From assembly GCA_029265615.1 (NCBI GenBank), contig JAJUIB010000002.1:107016-171015 (forward strand): a DNA stretch of 64,000 nucleotides. Reading direction: 5' to 3'. The position numbers were made by a program, and so were the translations under genes. How positions within the stretch are numbered: position 1 is the first letter of the stretch; each line of letters starts with the position of its first letter. This stretch comes from Spirochaetota bacterium (GTDB lineage: Bacteria; Spirochaetota; Spirochaetia; Treponematales; Rectinemataceae). The notes under the pieces are model-generated. The model saw only the letters and a program-made list of their open reading frames with translations, was not told the origin of the DNA and did no database searches. Shown piece after piece: positions 33,623 through 42,200 of the stretch.

Positions 33623-35159
33623 ATGGTTGAAGTCAGCCTTCTGTACGCGGATCCAGCCGATCCACGCCGTACCGCCGCCGCGGAAACCCCGCCGTACTTT
33701 ATAGACCTCAATCTCGACCAGGTGGTGGATGCGGTTGTGCTCTTGCGACCCGGGTACGCGCTTGCGCCCGTGTTCCACCGCACGCTTTCGAAGGTCGATG
33801 AAGTCGTCTATCGCCAGGAGGTCTTCGCCGATCTTGAGCATGCCGCGCTGCGCGAGGCTTTATGCGAGTTCGCCGAGCGGCTTTCGCGTGCGCGGCGCAG
33901 TGCGGACTCGCTTGAGAACATCCATAGCCCGTGGCACCGAAAAGGCTGGTTCCTCGAGGCTGTACAAGGAGTACGAGTCCGCCGTGACGGGGCTGGCGGA
34001 ACGCTTCCGTGGTCTTTCTCCTGAGTCTCGCGCCCTGCGCGCCGCGAAGGCCTACGTCGAGCGCTACGCCGCCTCTGAGCCCTTTCTTGCCCTTTCGCGC
34101 GAGGCCGAAGAGCTTTGTCGAGGCTTCGCCGGGCTCCGCTACTGCGTGGCGGTCAAGGACCTCTCCGTCAAGGTGCGCAAATACGAGGACGAAGAGGACT
34201 ACGGGCGCATCCTCGAGGAAGCCTTTAGCAGGTTCAGCCGGAGTTCCGGGAAGAGTTACCTTGCCGATTATCCTGAGCTCGCAGGTGTCGATCACATCCA
34301 GGCGCAGATACTCAAGTGCGTTGCCAAGCTCTATCCTGAGCTTTTCGCCCGACTCGAGGCCTTCCATTTGCGTCATGAGCGCTTCATGGACAAGACCATC
34401 GATGCGGTGGAGCGTGAGGCGCAGTTCTATCTTTCCTGGCTTGCGTACATCGAGCCGATCCGCCGTGCAGGCCTCTGTTTTTGTCTGCCCCGCGTGTCGG
34501 ACGCGGAGAAGGCGATCTCCGCGCGCGATGTTTTCGATCTTGCTCTTGCGAAGAAAGTCGTGCTCGCTTCAAGCCCCATCGTCACGAACGATTTCCGCAT
34601 CGATGGAGCGGAACGCATCGCGATCGTTACGGGCCCCAATCAGGGGGGCAAAACCACCTTCGCACGCGCCATTGGCCAGCTACACCACCTTGCCGCCCTC
34701 GGTCTTCCCGTGCCCTGCTCAGAAGCGCGTCTGTTCTTGTTCGACCATATGTTCACGCATTTCGAGCGGGAGGAAAGTCTCAAGAGCCATCGCAGTAAGC
34801 TCCACGAGGAGCTTGTGGCGATTCACGCGAGTCTTGAGGCGGCGACCGAACGGAGTATCATCATTCTTAACGAGGTTTTCACCTCGACGACCCTTGCGGA
34901 CTCTGTTTTTTTGAGCCGTAAAATCATGGAACGGATAGCCGCACTTGATGCGCTCTGCGTATGCGTCACCTTTCTCGACGAGCTTGCCGCGATGGGCGAG
35001 AAGTTTGTGAGTTTTGTGAGCACCGTCGATAGCGCCGATCATGCGAAGCGCACCTTCAAGATCGAGCGCCGCCCCGCCGACGGCCTTGCCTACGCACGAT
35101 CGCTCGCGGAAAAGCGCAGGCTCACCTATGCGCAGCTTCGCGAGAGGATCAAGCCATGA
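33623..35159 (+). CDS. MutS-like ATPase A (frameshifted)
   Basis: The protein begins MVEVSLLYADPADPRR at 33623 and reads sensibly to about HRKGWFLEA near 33960, then must move by one base into the frame that gives LYKEYESAVTGLAERF and runs to the stop at 35159; the pieces together give about 510 residues. So one base is extra around 33955-33970, either a real mutation, a sequencing error or programmed shifting. The second part carries the MutS ATPase: Walker A TGPNQGGKTTFARA, a Walker B reading ILNEVFTSTT, and no mismatch-binding or clamp domains of MutS1. The linked downstream gene is its close analogue, suggesting a heterodimer. Substrate is unknown. Confidence 0.7.
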
Positions 35160-36676
35160 ATGCCTTTCTCATGCATCGGGACCGGGATGTCGATCCCGAG
35201 GCCCCGCTCCCCCAAAATGCCGCAGATCTCATGCAGGACCTCGAGCTCGACATACTCCTTTCGTCGATGGCGGCGGGCGATAGGCTTGTCTACGACATCT
35301 CGAAACGAGCCGTGCTGTGCGGCCTCGGCGACGTGGCGTCGATTCTGTACCGACAGGCGGTGCTTGACGACTGTATCCTGAATCCGCACCTCCCGCGGCG
35401 TCTGTACGACATTGCGACCGAGGCTGTTGAAAGCAAACGCCGTAATTGGTTTGGAATTCACTCGACGAATCCCGACTCGATCCTCCATAGCGCCGTGCGG
35501 ATGATCGGTATGTACCTGCCCCTCCTCGAGGAGCTTAGGACGCTGGCCGAGGAGAACGTTACGCGTTGCACATCAGAAGGGCTTTCACGTCTTCTTGCGA
35601 CGCTCCGCGATGAACTGAGTGCCGAGTACATCGCGGAGATACGGGGGCACCTCCAGAGGCTCGCCTTCGGCGAGGGCGTGCTCGTCAGTGCGTGTCTCGG
35701 CCGGGGGCTCGAGGGCTGCGGCTATGCGCTCAGAAGGCCCCGACGGCCCATGGGAAATCTGGTGCGGAGGGTGTTTTCTTCCCGCGCGCCCGTCTACGGA
35801 TTTTCGGTGAACCCACGCGACGATGCCGGGTGCCAGGCGCTCGGCGAACTGCGTAGTCGGGGCGTCAACCTCGCCGCTGATTCGCTTGCGCGCTCCGCCG
35901 ACCATATAGAGGGCTTTTTCAAACGCCTTTTGTTCGAGGTAGCCTTTTTTGTTGGCTGCCTCAACCTCCGTGACGCGTTGTCGCGCCTCGGTGAGCCTGT
36001 GTGCATGCCCTGTCCGCGCGAACCAGGCTCGCTCGGGGAGGAATATCGCGGGCTCTACAATCCCTGCCTGTCGCTACACGCGGGCAGGCGTAGCTTTGGA
36101 AACGATGTGTGTGCCGTCGGGCGGAACCCTGTGATCATCACGGGCGTCAACGAAGGCGGCAAGTCGACATTTCTCCGCAGCGTGGGAGTTGCTGCGCTCA
36201 TGATGCGATGCGGCATGTTCGCGCCGGCCGAGGCTTTTTCTTCCGACATTGCAACGGGGATATTCACCCACTACCGCCGCCGCGAAGACAGGAGCATGAC
36301 AAGCGGCAAGCTCGACGAGGAGCTTGCCCGGATGGACGCGATCGCGGACCGGCTTGCACCCGGCGCGCTCGTGCTCTTCAACGAGTCCTTCGCTGCAACA
36401 AACGAGCGTGAAGGCGGTGACATCGCGGGCCAGATAACGCGCGCGCTCGTCGAGCGGAACATACGTGTTTATTTTGTGACGCACCTCTACTCGTTCGCCG
36501 CCGGCTTCGCTGAGTACGCCACATGCCAGCCGCTCTTTTTGCGCGCCGAGCGCCGCGGCGACGGGGGGCGGAGCTACAAGATCGTCGAAGGCGTGCCTTC
36601 GCCCCGGAGCCACGGGGAGGATCTCTACCGCAAGGTCTTCGAGGGGGCTAGCGGCTGTCCTGCATCGCCGCCATGA
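35156..36676 (+). CDS. MutS-like ATPase B
   Basis: A 506-aa protein starting within the stop of ATPase A (ATGA). An alpha-helical lever-like part (LEDDCILNP-type helices, residues 20-330) is followed by the MutS-type ATPase: Walker A TGVNEGGKSTFLRSVG (about 329-344), RREDRSMTSGKLDEEL and Walker B ALVLFNESFAATNEREG (about 402-418), then FVTHLYSFAAGF. As in its partner, the Walker B acidic pair is Asn-Glu instead of Asp-Glu. It lacks the N-terminal mismatch domain and the C-terminal Smr nuclease of MutS2. The shared change and coupling point to a paired, non-canonical MutS complex. Confidence 0.8.
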   Translation: MNAFLMHRDRDVDPEAPLPQNAADLMQDLELDILLSSMAAGDRLVYDISKRAVLCGLGDVASILYRQAVLDDCILNPHLPRRLYDIATEAVESKRRNWFGIHSTNPDSILHSAVRMIGMYLPLLEELRTLAEENVTRCTSEGLSRLLATLRDELSAEYIAEIRGHLQRLAFGEGVLVSACLGRGLEGCGYALRRPRRPMGNLVRRVFSSRAPVYGFSVNPRDDAGCQALGELRSRGVNLAADSLARSADHIEGFFKRLLFEVAFFVGCLNLRDALSRLGEPVCMPCPREPGSLGEEYRGLYNPCLSLHAGRRSFGNDVCAVGRNPVIITGVNEGGKSTFLRSVGVAALMMRCGMFAPAEAFSSDIATGIFTHYRRREDRSMTSGKLDEELARMDAIADRLAPGALVLFNESFAATNEREGGDIAGQITRALVERNIRVYFVTHLYSFAAGFAEYATCQPLFLRAERRGDGGRSYKIVEGVPSPRSHGEDLYRKVFEGASGCPASPP

Positions 36677-37011
36677 TGCGCTCAAGCACGAGGGGCGCAT
36701 CGGGTCTGGCTGGTTTTGGGGCGATGGCTTTCCGTATAGCGGCCAGCGCCTCCTCGTGCCGCCCCTTTGTTCGTGATACCACACCGTGTGGCGAAGTCGA
36801 GCATCATCCCAACGAGCGCGTTCACGACGGCAAGGCGGAGGAACCTCTCACCTTGCGAGCGCAGCGCAAACCAGTGCGCAGTTTCACCCTCGGTTTCAAA
36901 CATCAACGCAGGCGTTTTTTGGGGGGGTAGGGGAATGTAGCAGATGACCATGCTGTAGTTCGCGGTCTTCGGTAAGCGTAGGATGCGCTCCTCGGAAAAG
37001 CTGTAGCGCAT
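36648..37011 (-). pseudogene. Small conserved-looking gene with a frameshift, convergent with MutS-like B
   Basis: Starts at ATG 37011 (after GGGGG) with MRYSFSEERILRLPKTANYS and reads on through FALRSQGERFLRLAVVNALV to about CGITNKG near 36768. In that frame it then degenerates to Arg/Gly-rich sequence, but one base over it continues as RHEEALAAIRKAIAPKPARP and ends IMAAMQDSR with a stop at 36648, which overlaps the 3' end of the convergent gene by 29 bases. The shift falls in a GGGG run at about 36762-36765. Restored length about 120 aa; I do not recognise the family. Confidence 0.5.
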
Positions 37012-37358
37012 CCCCCGTGCAAGGACAAGGTGCTAGGAGGCAATGATCCGCGGTCGAAACAGACTGCGCCGCGCGGCGGCCTGCGGATGGCAGAACGAAG
37101 CCTTGGGAATGCAGCCTGCAAGAACAGCCTTGGCCCTCGGGGCCAAAGCCAGGACTTATCAGTCGCGGCGTGTGACGGTTCCAGGCGGACTCCATCGCCG
37201 TGCGGTGTCTAGCTTACAAAAGAAAGCTACATCGGCTCAAGCGTTTTCCTCGACGACGGCCTTTACGGCGCCGCCGTCGTGCGTAGACTTTTACTACGGG
37301 CCTGTGCGCGGTGCGGCGCCGATACGAAGGATGTTGCAGGGAGGCGACGGGGCGGGCT
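37012..37358 (+). other. Gene-free stretch with hairpins
   Basis: No supported gene. TTGGCC-N5-GGCCAA (about 37132-37148) and ACGACGGC (37253-37260) with GCCGTCGT (37273-37280) are clear stems. It serves as divergent 5' region for the small minus-strand gene and the sensor kinase; no consensus promoter stands out. Confidence 0.4.
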
Positions 37359-38951
37359 ATGGCAGAGCAGCCTGATGGCGCGGCAGGATGCACACCCGAT
37401 GCACTTCGCGAGGCGCGACTGCGCCTCTTAGAGTCGGCGCGCGGGATCGCCGCGGCCGAATTTGCCCGCCTTGCGCTTAAGGAGCTTCTTGCGCTCGCAG
37501 GTGGCTCATCCGCCTTTCTCTGTTCCGTTGACGAGGCGGCCGAAAACGCTGTTCTTATCGCCGTGGAGGGGGGTATACGCGCGCCCAAGCCCCACGAACG
37601 CATCGCGCTCGTGGGAGAGCTTGGCGCCTGCGTACGCGAGCGCCACGGCCGCATTGTACACGGCGCGGCCGCGGAGCGTCCTGAGTACTACGCGCATGCC
37701 GCCTCCGCGCCTAAGGCCGTTTGGATCGCGCCTCCCCGCCTTTCGGAGGGCGTTCTCGTCCCCGTGCTCCGCGGCGGCGCCGTTGTCGCAGTTTTCGGTG
37801 TCGAATGGAAAAGCGAAGCGACCTTCGCGTGCGATCCTGAGCTCCTCTCCGTCCTTGCCGACCAGTTGTGGGACCTCATAGAGTCGCGTATCGCGGAAGA
37901 ACGGCTTGCGGCAAGTGACCGCTGTCGCGCCCTGGCCCTCGAAGCGACCAAGGCGGGGCTCTGGGTCTTTTACGTGCGGGAGGGCTGGGGCGAGGTTGAC
38001 GAGCGCTGGGCCGCGATCATCGGATGTCGGCGTGACGAACTCTCCGCCCGCGCGATCCCCCCCTGGGCCGAGTACTGCCATCCGGCCGACTTTGCGCGGA
38101 GCAAGGCAGCGCTCGACGCCTATCTGCGCGGCGAGTCGCCTGCGTATGAGTCGGAAATCCGCCTCAAGCGCAAGGATGGGAGCTGGGCCTGGGTGATCAA
38201 TAGAGGTGAAATTGTCGAGCGGGACGAAGAGCACCTTCCCTACAAGATGGTCGGACTTTCGATCGACGTCTCGCGGCTTAAGGAAACCGAGGCGCGCCTC
38301 ATTCAGACGGTAGCCGATCGCGACGCCCTGCTCCATGAACTCTATCACCGGACGCAGAATGCGATGCAGCTCGTCGTCGCCATGCTCGAGCTCAAAAAGG
38401 CCGAAATCGCAGAGGGACCTGCGAAGCGTGCGTTCGACGAGATCCAGGCAAAGGTGCTTGCGATGGGGCTCGTGCAGGAAAAGCTCTATCAATCGCGCTC
38501 CATTGCCATGCTCGATTTGGGCGAATATCTTAGGGACCTCGTGCGGCTCCTCGATGCCGCGGCCCCCCCCGATGCTGCGGCACTTTCGTATCTCGCCCAG
38601 GTTGAGCGGGTGCCCGTCTCGGTCGATGCGGCCATACCCGTCGGCATCGTCGTGAGCGAGCTCGTGAGCAACGCGGCGCTCCACGCCTTTCCGCCGGGCA
38701 GTGAGGGGAGAATCGAAGTCCGGCTGTGCATGGATAGTGACGAGCGCATTTTGGTCGAAGTGCGCGATGACGGGCGGGGATTGCCGCCCGGCCTCGATCC
38801 GCGCATGGCCGCCCGCCTCGGACTTAAGACGGTGCTCGGCATCGTCGAGGAGCAGCTTGGAGGGGAGGTTTGCTTTCCTCTCACGGATAGGGGCTTTGCC
38901 TGCGCCTTTTCCTTCAAAGACCTGCGCGCTCCACGGCGACCGCGCTCCTAG
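37359..38951 (+). CDS. Sensor histidine kinase, GAF-PAS-HisKA_2-HATPase
   Basis: A 530-aa soluble sensor kinase without membrane segments. Order: GAF-like domain (about 10-175), PAS/PAC domain (about 185-305, ending RKDGSWAWVINRGEIVERDE), a HisKA_2-type phosphoacceptor helix with ELYHRTQNAMQLVVAMLELK (His about 329), and an HATPase with N-box SELVSNAALHAF and G-box VRDDGRGLP. GAGGCGAC lies before the ATG at 37359; a longer frame upstream has no ribosome site. No response regulator is adjacent, so it is an orphan; input likely a small ligand or redox state. Confidence 0.88.
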   Translation: MAEQPDGAAGCTPDALREARLRLLESARGIAAAEFARLALKELLALAGGSSAFLCSVDEAAENAVLIAVEGGIRAPKPHERIALVGELGACVRERHGRIVHGAAAERPEYYAHAASAPKAVWIAPPRLSEGVLVPVLRGGAVVAVFGVEWKSEATFACDPELLSVLADQLWDLIESRIAEERLAASDRCRALALEATKAGLWVFYVREGWGEVDERWAAIIGCRRDELSARAIPPWAEYCHPADFARSKAALDAYLRGESPAYESEIRLKRKDGSWAWVINRGEIVERDEEHLPYKMVGLSIDVSRLKETEARLIQTVADRDALLHELYHRTQNAMQLVVAMLELKKAEIAEGPAKRAFDEIQAKVLAMGLVQEKLYQSRSIAMLDLGEYLRDLVRLLDAAAPPDAAALSYLAQVERVPVSVDAAIPVGIVVSELVSNAALHAFPPGSEGRIEVRLCMDSDERILVEVRDDGRGLPPGLDPRMAARLGLKTVLGIVEEQLGGEVCFPLTDRGFACAFSFKDLRAPRRPRS

Positions 38952-39009
38952 CCTGGGCTCTTCCGTGTAGCGCCGAGGCCTTCCGTCTTGCGCTGCTAAC
39001 GCCCGCCCT

Positions 39010-40065
39010 TCACGCAAGGAGGTCGATGCGCGCGAAGAGGTAATCGAGGCGGTCGGAGTTGAGAACCGCCCGCCTATAGGGGGTACCGGCAATGGGTGCC
39101 GCCTTGCGGACCTCGGGGCCAAGATAGCGCCGCGACTTCCCCTGCTCAAACCAATAGACAAGCGAAATCCTGCCATTTTCTATCTCGAGTGCCGTGATGC
39201 CCTTCTTGCCGACCGCGCAACCTGCATTGAAAAGGCAGGGCATGACGATGTCGCGGTCGTAGCGGTCAAGGCTTGAGCCGGATCTCCGCTCCCGCCTCGT
39301 GAGCCTGCCGTATTCCTCCTTGTAGTCCGCGAGAGTCGTGACGATTTCCGCCCTCCGGCGCGCGGTGGCGGAGGGGTACTCCCGGCACAAGCGCTCGATG
39401 CCAAAGCGGAGCGCGTCGTATTTCGAGAGCGATTCGAAGAGCGGTCGATGCGTGTGCCCGATAATCGCGACGAGCCTGCGTTCCTGACAGTACCGATATA
39501 TGCGGCGTTCTACCTTAAACCGCCGTCGTGAATCCTTGGACACCGAGGGGCTGTGGATGCCGAGTCTCCGCACGACAAGCTTGACGAGCGCGCCGATGAG
39601 GGCGTTGTAGTTGGTATAGTAGTGCGAGGCCTGGTGGCCGTGGAACACATAGATCGCACGGCCCTCTGCGGCGAGTTTGAGCGCGCTGATCGTGGGATAC
39701 GGGTACTCAGGATCAGCGAGGATACGCTCGTCGTGGTTGCCTGCGATTTTGTAGAGTCGGCCCCCGCTTGCAAAGCGGTCAAAGAGGGCGAAAAGCTCAG
39801 GCCATGCCCTCCGCACCGCCTGGTAGCGGTATTTTTGAAGCTCCTCGATGTCGCCGTTGAGGACAAGTATCGAGCCGCGGACAAGGTAGTGGTGTTCGAG
39901 CGCCGCGAGGAGAAGGCGGCCGTTGCGCGAAAGGTCATCTCGGGACGAGCCGTTCCCCGCATGAAAGTCGCTCATAACGACAATCCTGGTGTCCGGCTCG
40001 AGCTGAAGCGTGGGCGCTACGGCGAGTTGGGCACCGAGACTGTCAGCGAATTGAGCGTCGTTCAC
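39010..40065 (-). CDS. Calcineurin-like metallophosphoesterase
   Basis: A 351-aa enzyme with the full two-metal signature: VMSDFHAGN (about 30-38), NGDIEEL (about 69-75), AGNHDERI (about 107-114), FHGHQASH (about 143-150) and IIGHTHRP (about 199-206). Between the last motifs is a basic helical insert (VSKDSRRRFKVERRIYRYCQ). No signal peptide, so cytoplasmic. Related proteins include UDP-2,3-diacylglucosamine hydrolase-like and phosphodiesterase-like members; the exact substrate is not visible. Confidence 0.85.
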   Translation of the reverse strand: MNDAQFADSLGAQLAVAPTLQLEPDTRIVVMSDFHAGNGSSRDDLSRNGRLLLAALEHHYLVRGSILVLNGDIEELQKYRYQAVRRAWPELFALFDRFASGGRLYKIAGNHDERILADPEYPYPTISALKLAAEGRAIYVFHGHQASHYYTNYNALIGALVKLVVRRLGIHSPSVSKDSRRRFKVERRIYRYCQERRLVAIIGHTHRPLFESLSKYDALRFGIERLCREYPSATARRRAEIVTTLADYKEEYGRLTRRERRSGSSLDRYDRDIVMPCLFNAGCAVGKKGITALEIENGRISLVYWFEQGKSRRYLGPEVRKAAPIAGTPYRRAVLNSDRLDYLFARIDLLA

Positions 40066-40084
40066 CGCGCCTCCTTTTGACGCG

Positions 40085-40486
40085 CTAGGCGCCGGAGCCT
40101 AGGATCGCCTTTGCAACGAGAACGAGGACAAGTATCCAGATTGCGGCGATGACAAAGCCCGCACTCCGACTTGTAAGGCGTTTGCCTGAAAGCTCGCGCT
40201 CTGCTCGCTCCCGGCAGCGCTCCATGGTCGCCGCGGGGACTAGCTTGAGCGCAAGACCGATGCCCGCCGGAATGAGGACGAGGTCGTCGAGGTAGCCTAA
40301 GAGGGGAATGAAGTCGGGGATGAGGTCGATGGGAGAAAGTGCATAGCCAACCACAAGGCCGATGACAGCCTTGGCGTACCAGGGCACCGAGGGTTCGCGG
40401 AGTGCGAGGTAGAGCGCGTACGTTTCCCGCTTGAGGGCTTCGGCGCGCTTTTTGAGGGCATTGAGCCACGTTTTTCGCGTGTCCAT
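40085..40486 (-). CDS. DUF1232 (YkvA-like) small membrane protein
   Basis: A 133-aa protein. The DUF1232 signature is clear: WYAKAVIGLVVGYALSPIDL followed by IPDFIPLLGYLDDLVLIPAG, two hydrophobic helices, and a C-terminal third helix (GFVIAAIWILVLVLVAKAIL). Longer in-frame starts exist upstream, but 40486 sits seven bases after a good -10 box and gives the family's size. Function of the family is unknown. Confidence 0.8.
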   Translation of the reverse strand: MDTRKTWLNALKKRAEALKRETYALYLALREPSVPWYAKAVIGLVVGYALSPIDLIPDFIPLLGYLDDLVLIPAGIGLALKLVPAATMERCRERAERELSGKRLTSRSAGFVIAAIWILVLVLVAKAILGSGA

Positions 40487-40493
40487 GTGTATC

Positions 40494-40523
40494 AGTATAG
40501 GGCTTCGCGCTTTTCTGCGTCGA
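40494..40523 (-). promoter_or_regulatory. Promoter of the DUF1232 gene, nearly leaderless
   Basis: On the minus strand TCGACG (40523-40518), 18-base spacer, TATACT (40499-40494), then seven bases to the ATG. The -10 is strong, the -35 fair. Confidence 0.5.
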
Positions 40524-40541
40524 GCCTGCGCCTCTCGCCCC

Positions 40542-40570
40542 TTGACGAAAAGCGGCAAAGCCGGTATATA
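40542..40570 (+). promoter_or_regulatory. Sigma-70 promoter of tRNA-Met
   Basis: TTGACG at 40542-40547, 17-base spacer, TATATA at 40565-40570, 14 bases before the tRNA. Confidence 0.8.
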
Positions 40571-40584
40571 CCTCTTCACCACGT

Positions 40585-40657
40585 GGCGGGATAGCTCAGA
40601 TGGTAGAGCAAGCGGCTCATATCCGCTGGGGCGTGGGTTCAAGTCCCTCTCCCGCTA
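40585..40657 (+). tRNA. tRNA with CAT anticodon, probably elongator tRNA-Met
   Basis: A 73-base cloverleaf: acceptor GGCGGGA/TCCCGCT (one G-T pair), D-stem GCTC/GAGC, anticodon stem AGCGG/CCGCT with loop CTCATAT, T-loop TTCAAGT. The T-stem GTGGG/CCCTC has one T-T mismatch. G1 with a paired first position argues against initiator tRNA; tRNA-Ile with lysidine cannot be excluded. CCA is not encoded. Confidence 0.85.
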
Positions 40658-40667
40658 ATGGTTCGCG

Positions 40668-40696
40668 GCCGGCCCATTCAGGGCCGGCTGTTTTTT
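40668..40696 (+). terminator. Rho-independent terminator after tRNA-Met
   Basis: Perfect 8-bp stem GCCGGCCC/GGGCCGGC, loop ATTCA, followed by TG and six T. Confidence 0.9.
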
Positions 40697-40727
40697 CGCT
40701 ACAGCGCTATGCGCGGTGTGCACGCCG

Positions 40728-40756
40728 TTTACACGAATTCGGCGCCGCGCTATACT
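40728..40756 (+). promoter_or_regulatory. Promoter of the small gene at 40766
   Basis: TTTACA at 40728-40733, 17-base spacer, TATACT at 40751-40756; the ATG follows nine bases later, so the leader is at most a few bases. Confidence 0.7.
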
Positions 40757-40765
40757 CGCGCCGCT

Positions 40766-41053
40766 ATGGACGACAAAGATCCGCGCGCAACCGATTGGCG
40801 CGAGGTAAAGCGCCATGAGGTGTTCGAGAGCACGCTGCGCGGCCTTGAGCGAAGGCGGGCGGTAGATCCCGCCTTTGCTAAATCCGATGCCGAGGGAACC
40901 CTGCGTCACCTGTATATTCAGGAAGGCAACGACTGGGTCGGCCGGGGCGAGCTCCAGGACATCATTCTCGAGGCGAGCATCGCCGCCTACGAGCACTTTA
41001 TCGCCGAGTGGGACCGCGTTCCTGTCCGGAGCGCCCGTCCCGGACAGGAGTAG
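40766..41053 (+). CDS. Conserved-looking small hypothetical protein
   Basis: A 95-aa acidic soluble protein: DWREVKRHEVFESTLRGLER, LRHLYIQEGNDWVGRGELQD and ASIAAYEHFIAEWD. Two predicted helices and good codon use for this genome support it as a real gene. I do not recognise the family. It precedes the GNAT gene by two bases, so they share a transcript from the promoter at 40728. Confidence 0.6.
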   Translation: MDDKDPRATDWREVKRHEVFESTLRGLERRRAVDPAFAKSDAEGTLRHLYIQEGNDWVGRGELQDIILEASIAAYEHFIAEWDRVPVRSARPGQE

Positions 41054-41055
41054 CC

Positions 41056-42180
41056 ATGCCCGTCGAGATACGGCGCGTCGAAAGCCGCAAGGATCTTGCC
41101 GCTTTCATTCAGTTCAATTACGATCTTTACCGCGGCAATCCTTACGCCGTTCCGCCGCTCAGATTCGATGAGTTCAACACCCTCAGAAAGGACAAAAATC
41201 CCGCCTTTGAGTTTTGCGAAGCCGAATACTGGCTCGCCTACAAGGACGGAAAGGTCGCTGGCCGCATAGCGGGCATCTATAACACGCGCTACATCGAAAA
41301 GTGGGGCAAAAAGGACGCCCGTTTTGGATGGATCGACTTCATCGACGACTACGAGGTTTCCGAGGCGCTCCTTGCGACGGTCGAAGCCTGGGCCCGTTCC
41401 AAAGGCATGGACGGCATCGTCGGCCCCATGGGCTTTACCGACGCGGACAAGGAAGGCATGCTCATCGAGGGCTTTGAAGAGCTCGGGACCATGCCCATGA
41501 TCTACAACTACCCCTACTATCCCCGCCACCTCGAGCGTCTCGGCTATACCAAGGAGGTTGACTGGCTCGAGTTTGAAGTCAAGGTGCCCGCATCGGTGCC
41601 CGAAAAGGCTCAGCGCGTCCAGGAGCTCATCGCGAAGCGTTCGGGCGTGCACATCTACGAATGGAAAACGAACAAAGAGCTTGCGCGCAAATTCGGTAAG
41701 GCGGTGTTCGCTCTCCTCGACGAGGCCTATGCCGATCTTTATGGCACGGTGCCGCTTACGGAGCGTCAGGTCGAGGCCTACATCAACCAATACCTCGGCT
41801 TTGTCGATCCTCGTTTTACGAAGATTCTTGTCGACGAAAAGGATGAACTTATCGGCTTCGGCATCGCGATGCCGAGCCTTTCCCACGCGCTCCAAAAGGC
41901 GCACGGGCGTCTCTTCCCCTTCGGCTGGTACCACATCCTCCGCGCGCTTAAGAAGCCCGAAGGGCTTGATATGTACCTTGTTGCGGTGAAAAAGGAGTAC
42001 CAGGCGCGCGGCGTCATCGCCCTCATGATGACGGCGCTCACGCAGGACTGCATCAAGGCGGGCATCAAGACCGCCGAGACTGCGGGCGAGCTTGAGACGA
42101 ACCACGCGGTACAGAACCTCTGGAAGGACTTCGAGCGGCGCCAGCACAAGCGCCGCCGCGCCTACCGCAAGGCGCTGTAA
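41056..42180 (+). CDS. GNAT-like N-acetyltransferase family protein
   Basis: A 374-aa protein that begins like a GNAT domain (VEIRRVESRKDLAAFIQFNY, YWLAYKDGKVAGRIAGIYN) and has a second GNAT-like half ending YLVAVKKEYQARGVIALMMT, the acetyl-CoA-binding region, before TNHAVQNLWKDFER. Such two-lobe proteins of about 370 aa are common in spirochaetes and Bacteroidetes and lack an assigned substrate. Basic tail RRQHKRRRAYRKAL. Co-transcribed with the 95-aa gene. Confidence 0.75.
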   Translation: MPVEIRRVESRKDLAAFIQFNYDLYRGNPYAVPPLRFDEFNTLRKDKNPAFEFCEAEYWLAYKDGKVAGRIAGIYNTRYIEKWGKKDARFGWIDFIDDYEVSEALLATVEAWARSKGMDGIVGPMGFTDADKEGMLIEGFEELGTMPMIYNYPYYPRHLERLGYTKEVDWLEFEVKVPASVPEKAQRVQELIAKRSGVHIYEWKTNKELARKFGKAVFALLDEAYADLYGTVPLTERQVEAYINQYLGFVDPRFTKILVDEKDELIGFGIAMPSLSHALQKAHGRLFPFGWYHILRALKKPEGLDMYLVAVKKEYQARGVIALMMTALTQDCIKAGIKTAETAGELETNHAVQNLWKDFERRQHKRRRAYRKAL

Positions 42181-42200
42181 GCATAAAGCCCGCCGCGATC

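Noticed and set aside
37506..39176. A 556-codon minus-strand open frame opposite the sensor kinase
   Set aside because: Antisense shadow of a gene with clear kinase motifs; composition is non-protein-like.
40085..40642. A longer 185-aa start for the DUF1232 protein
   Set aside because: It would run through the tRNA-Met promoter and part of the tRNA; the start at 40486 has its own -10 box.
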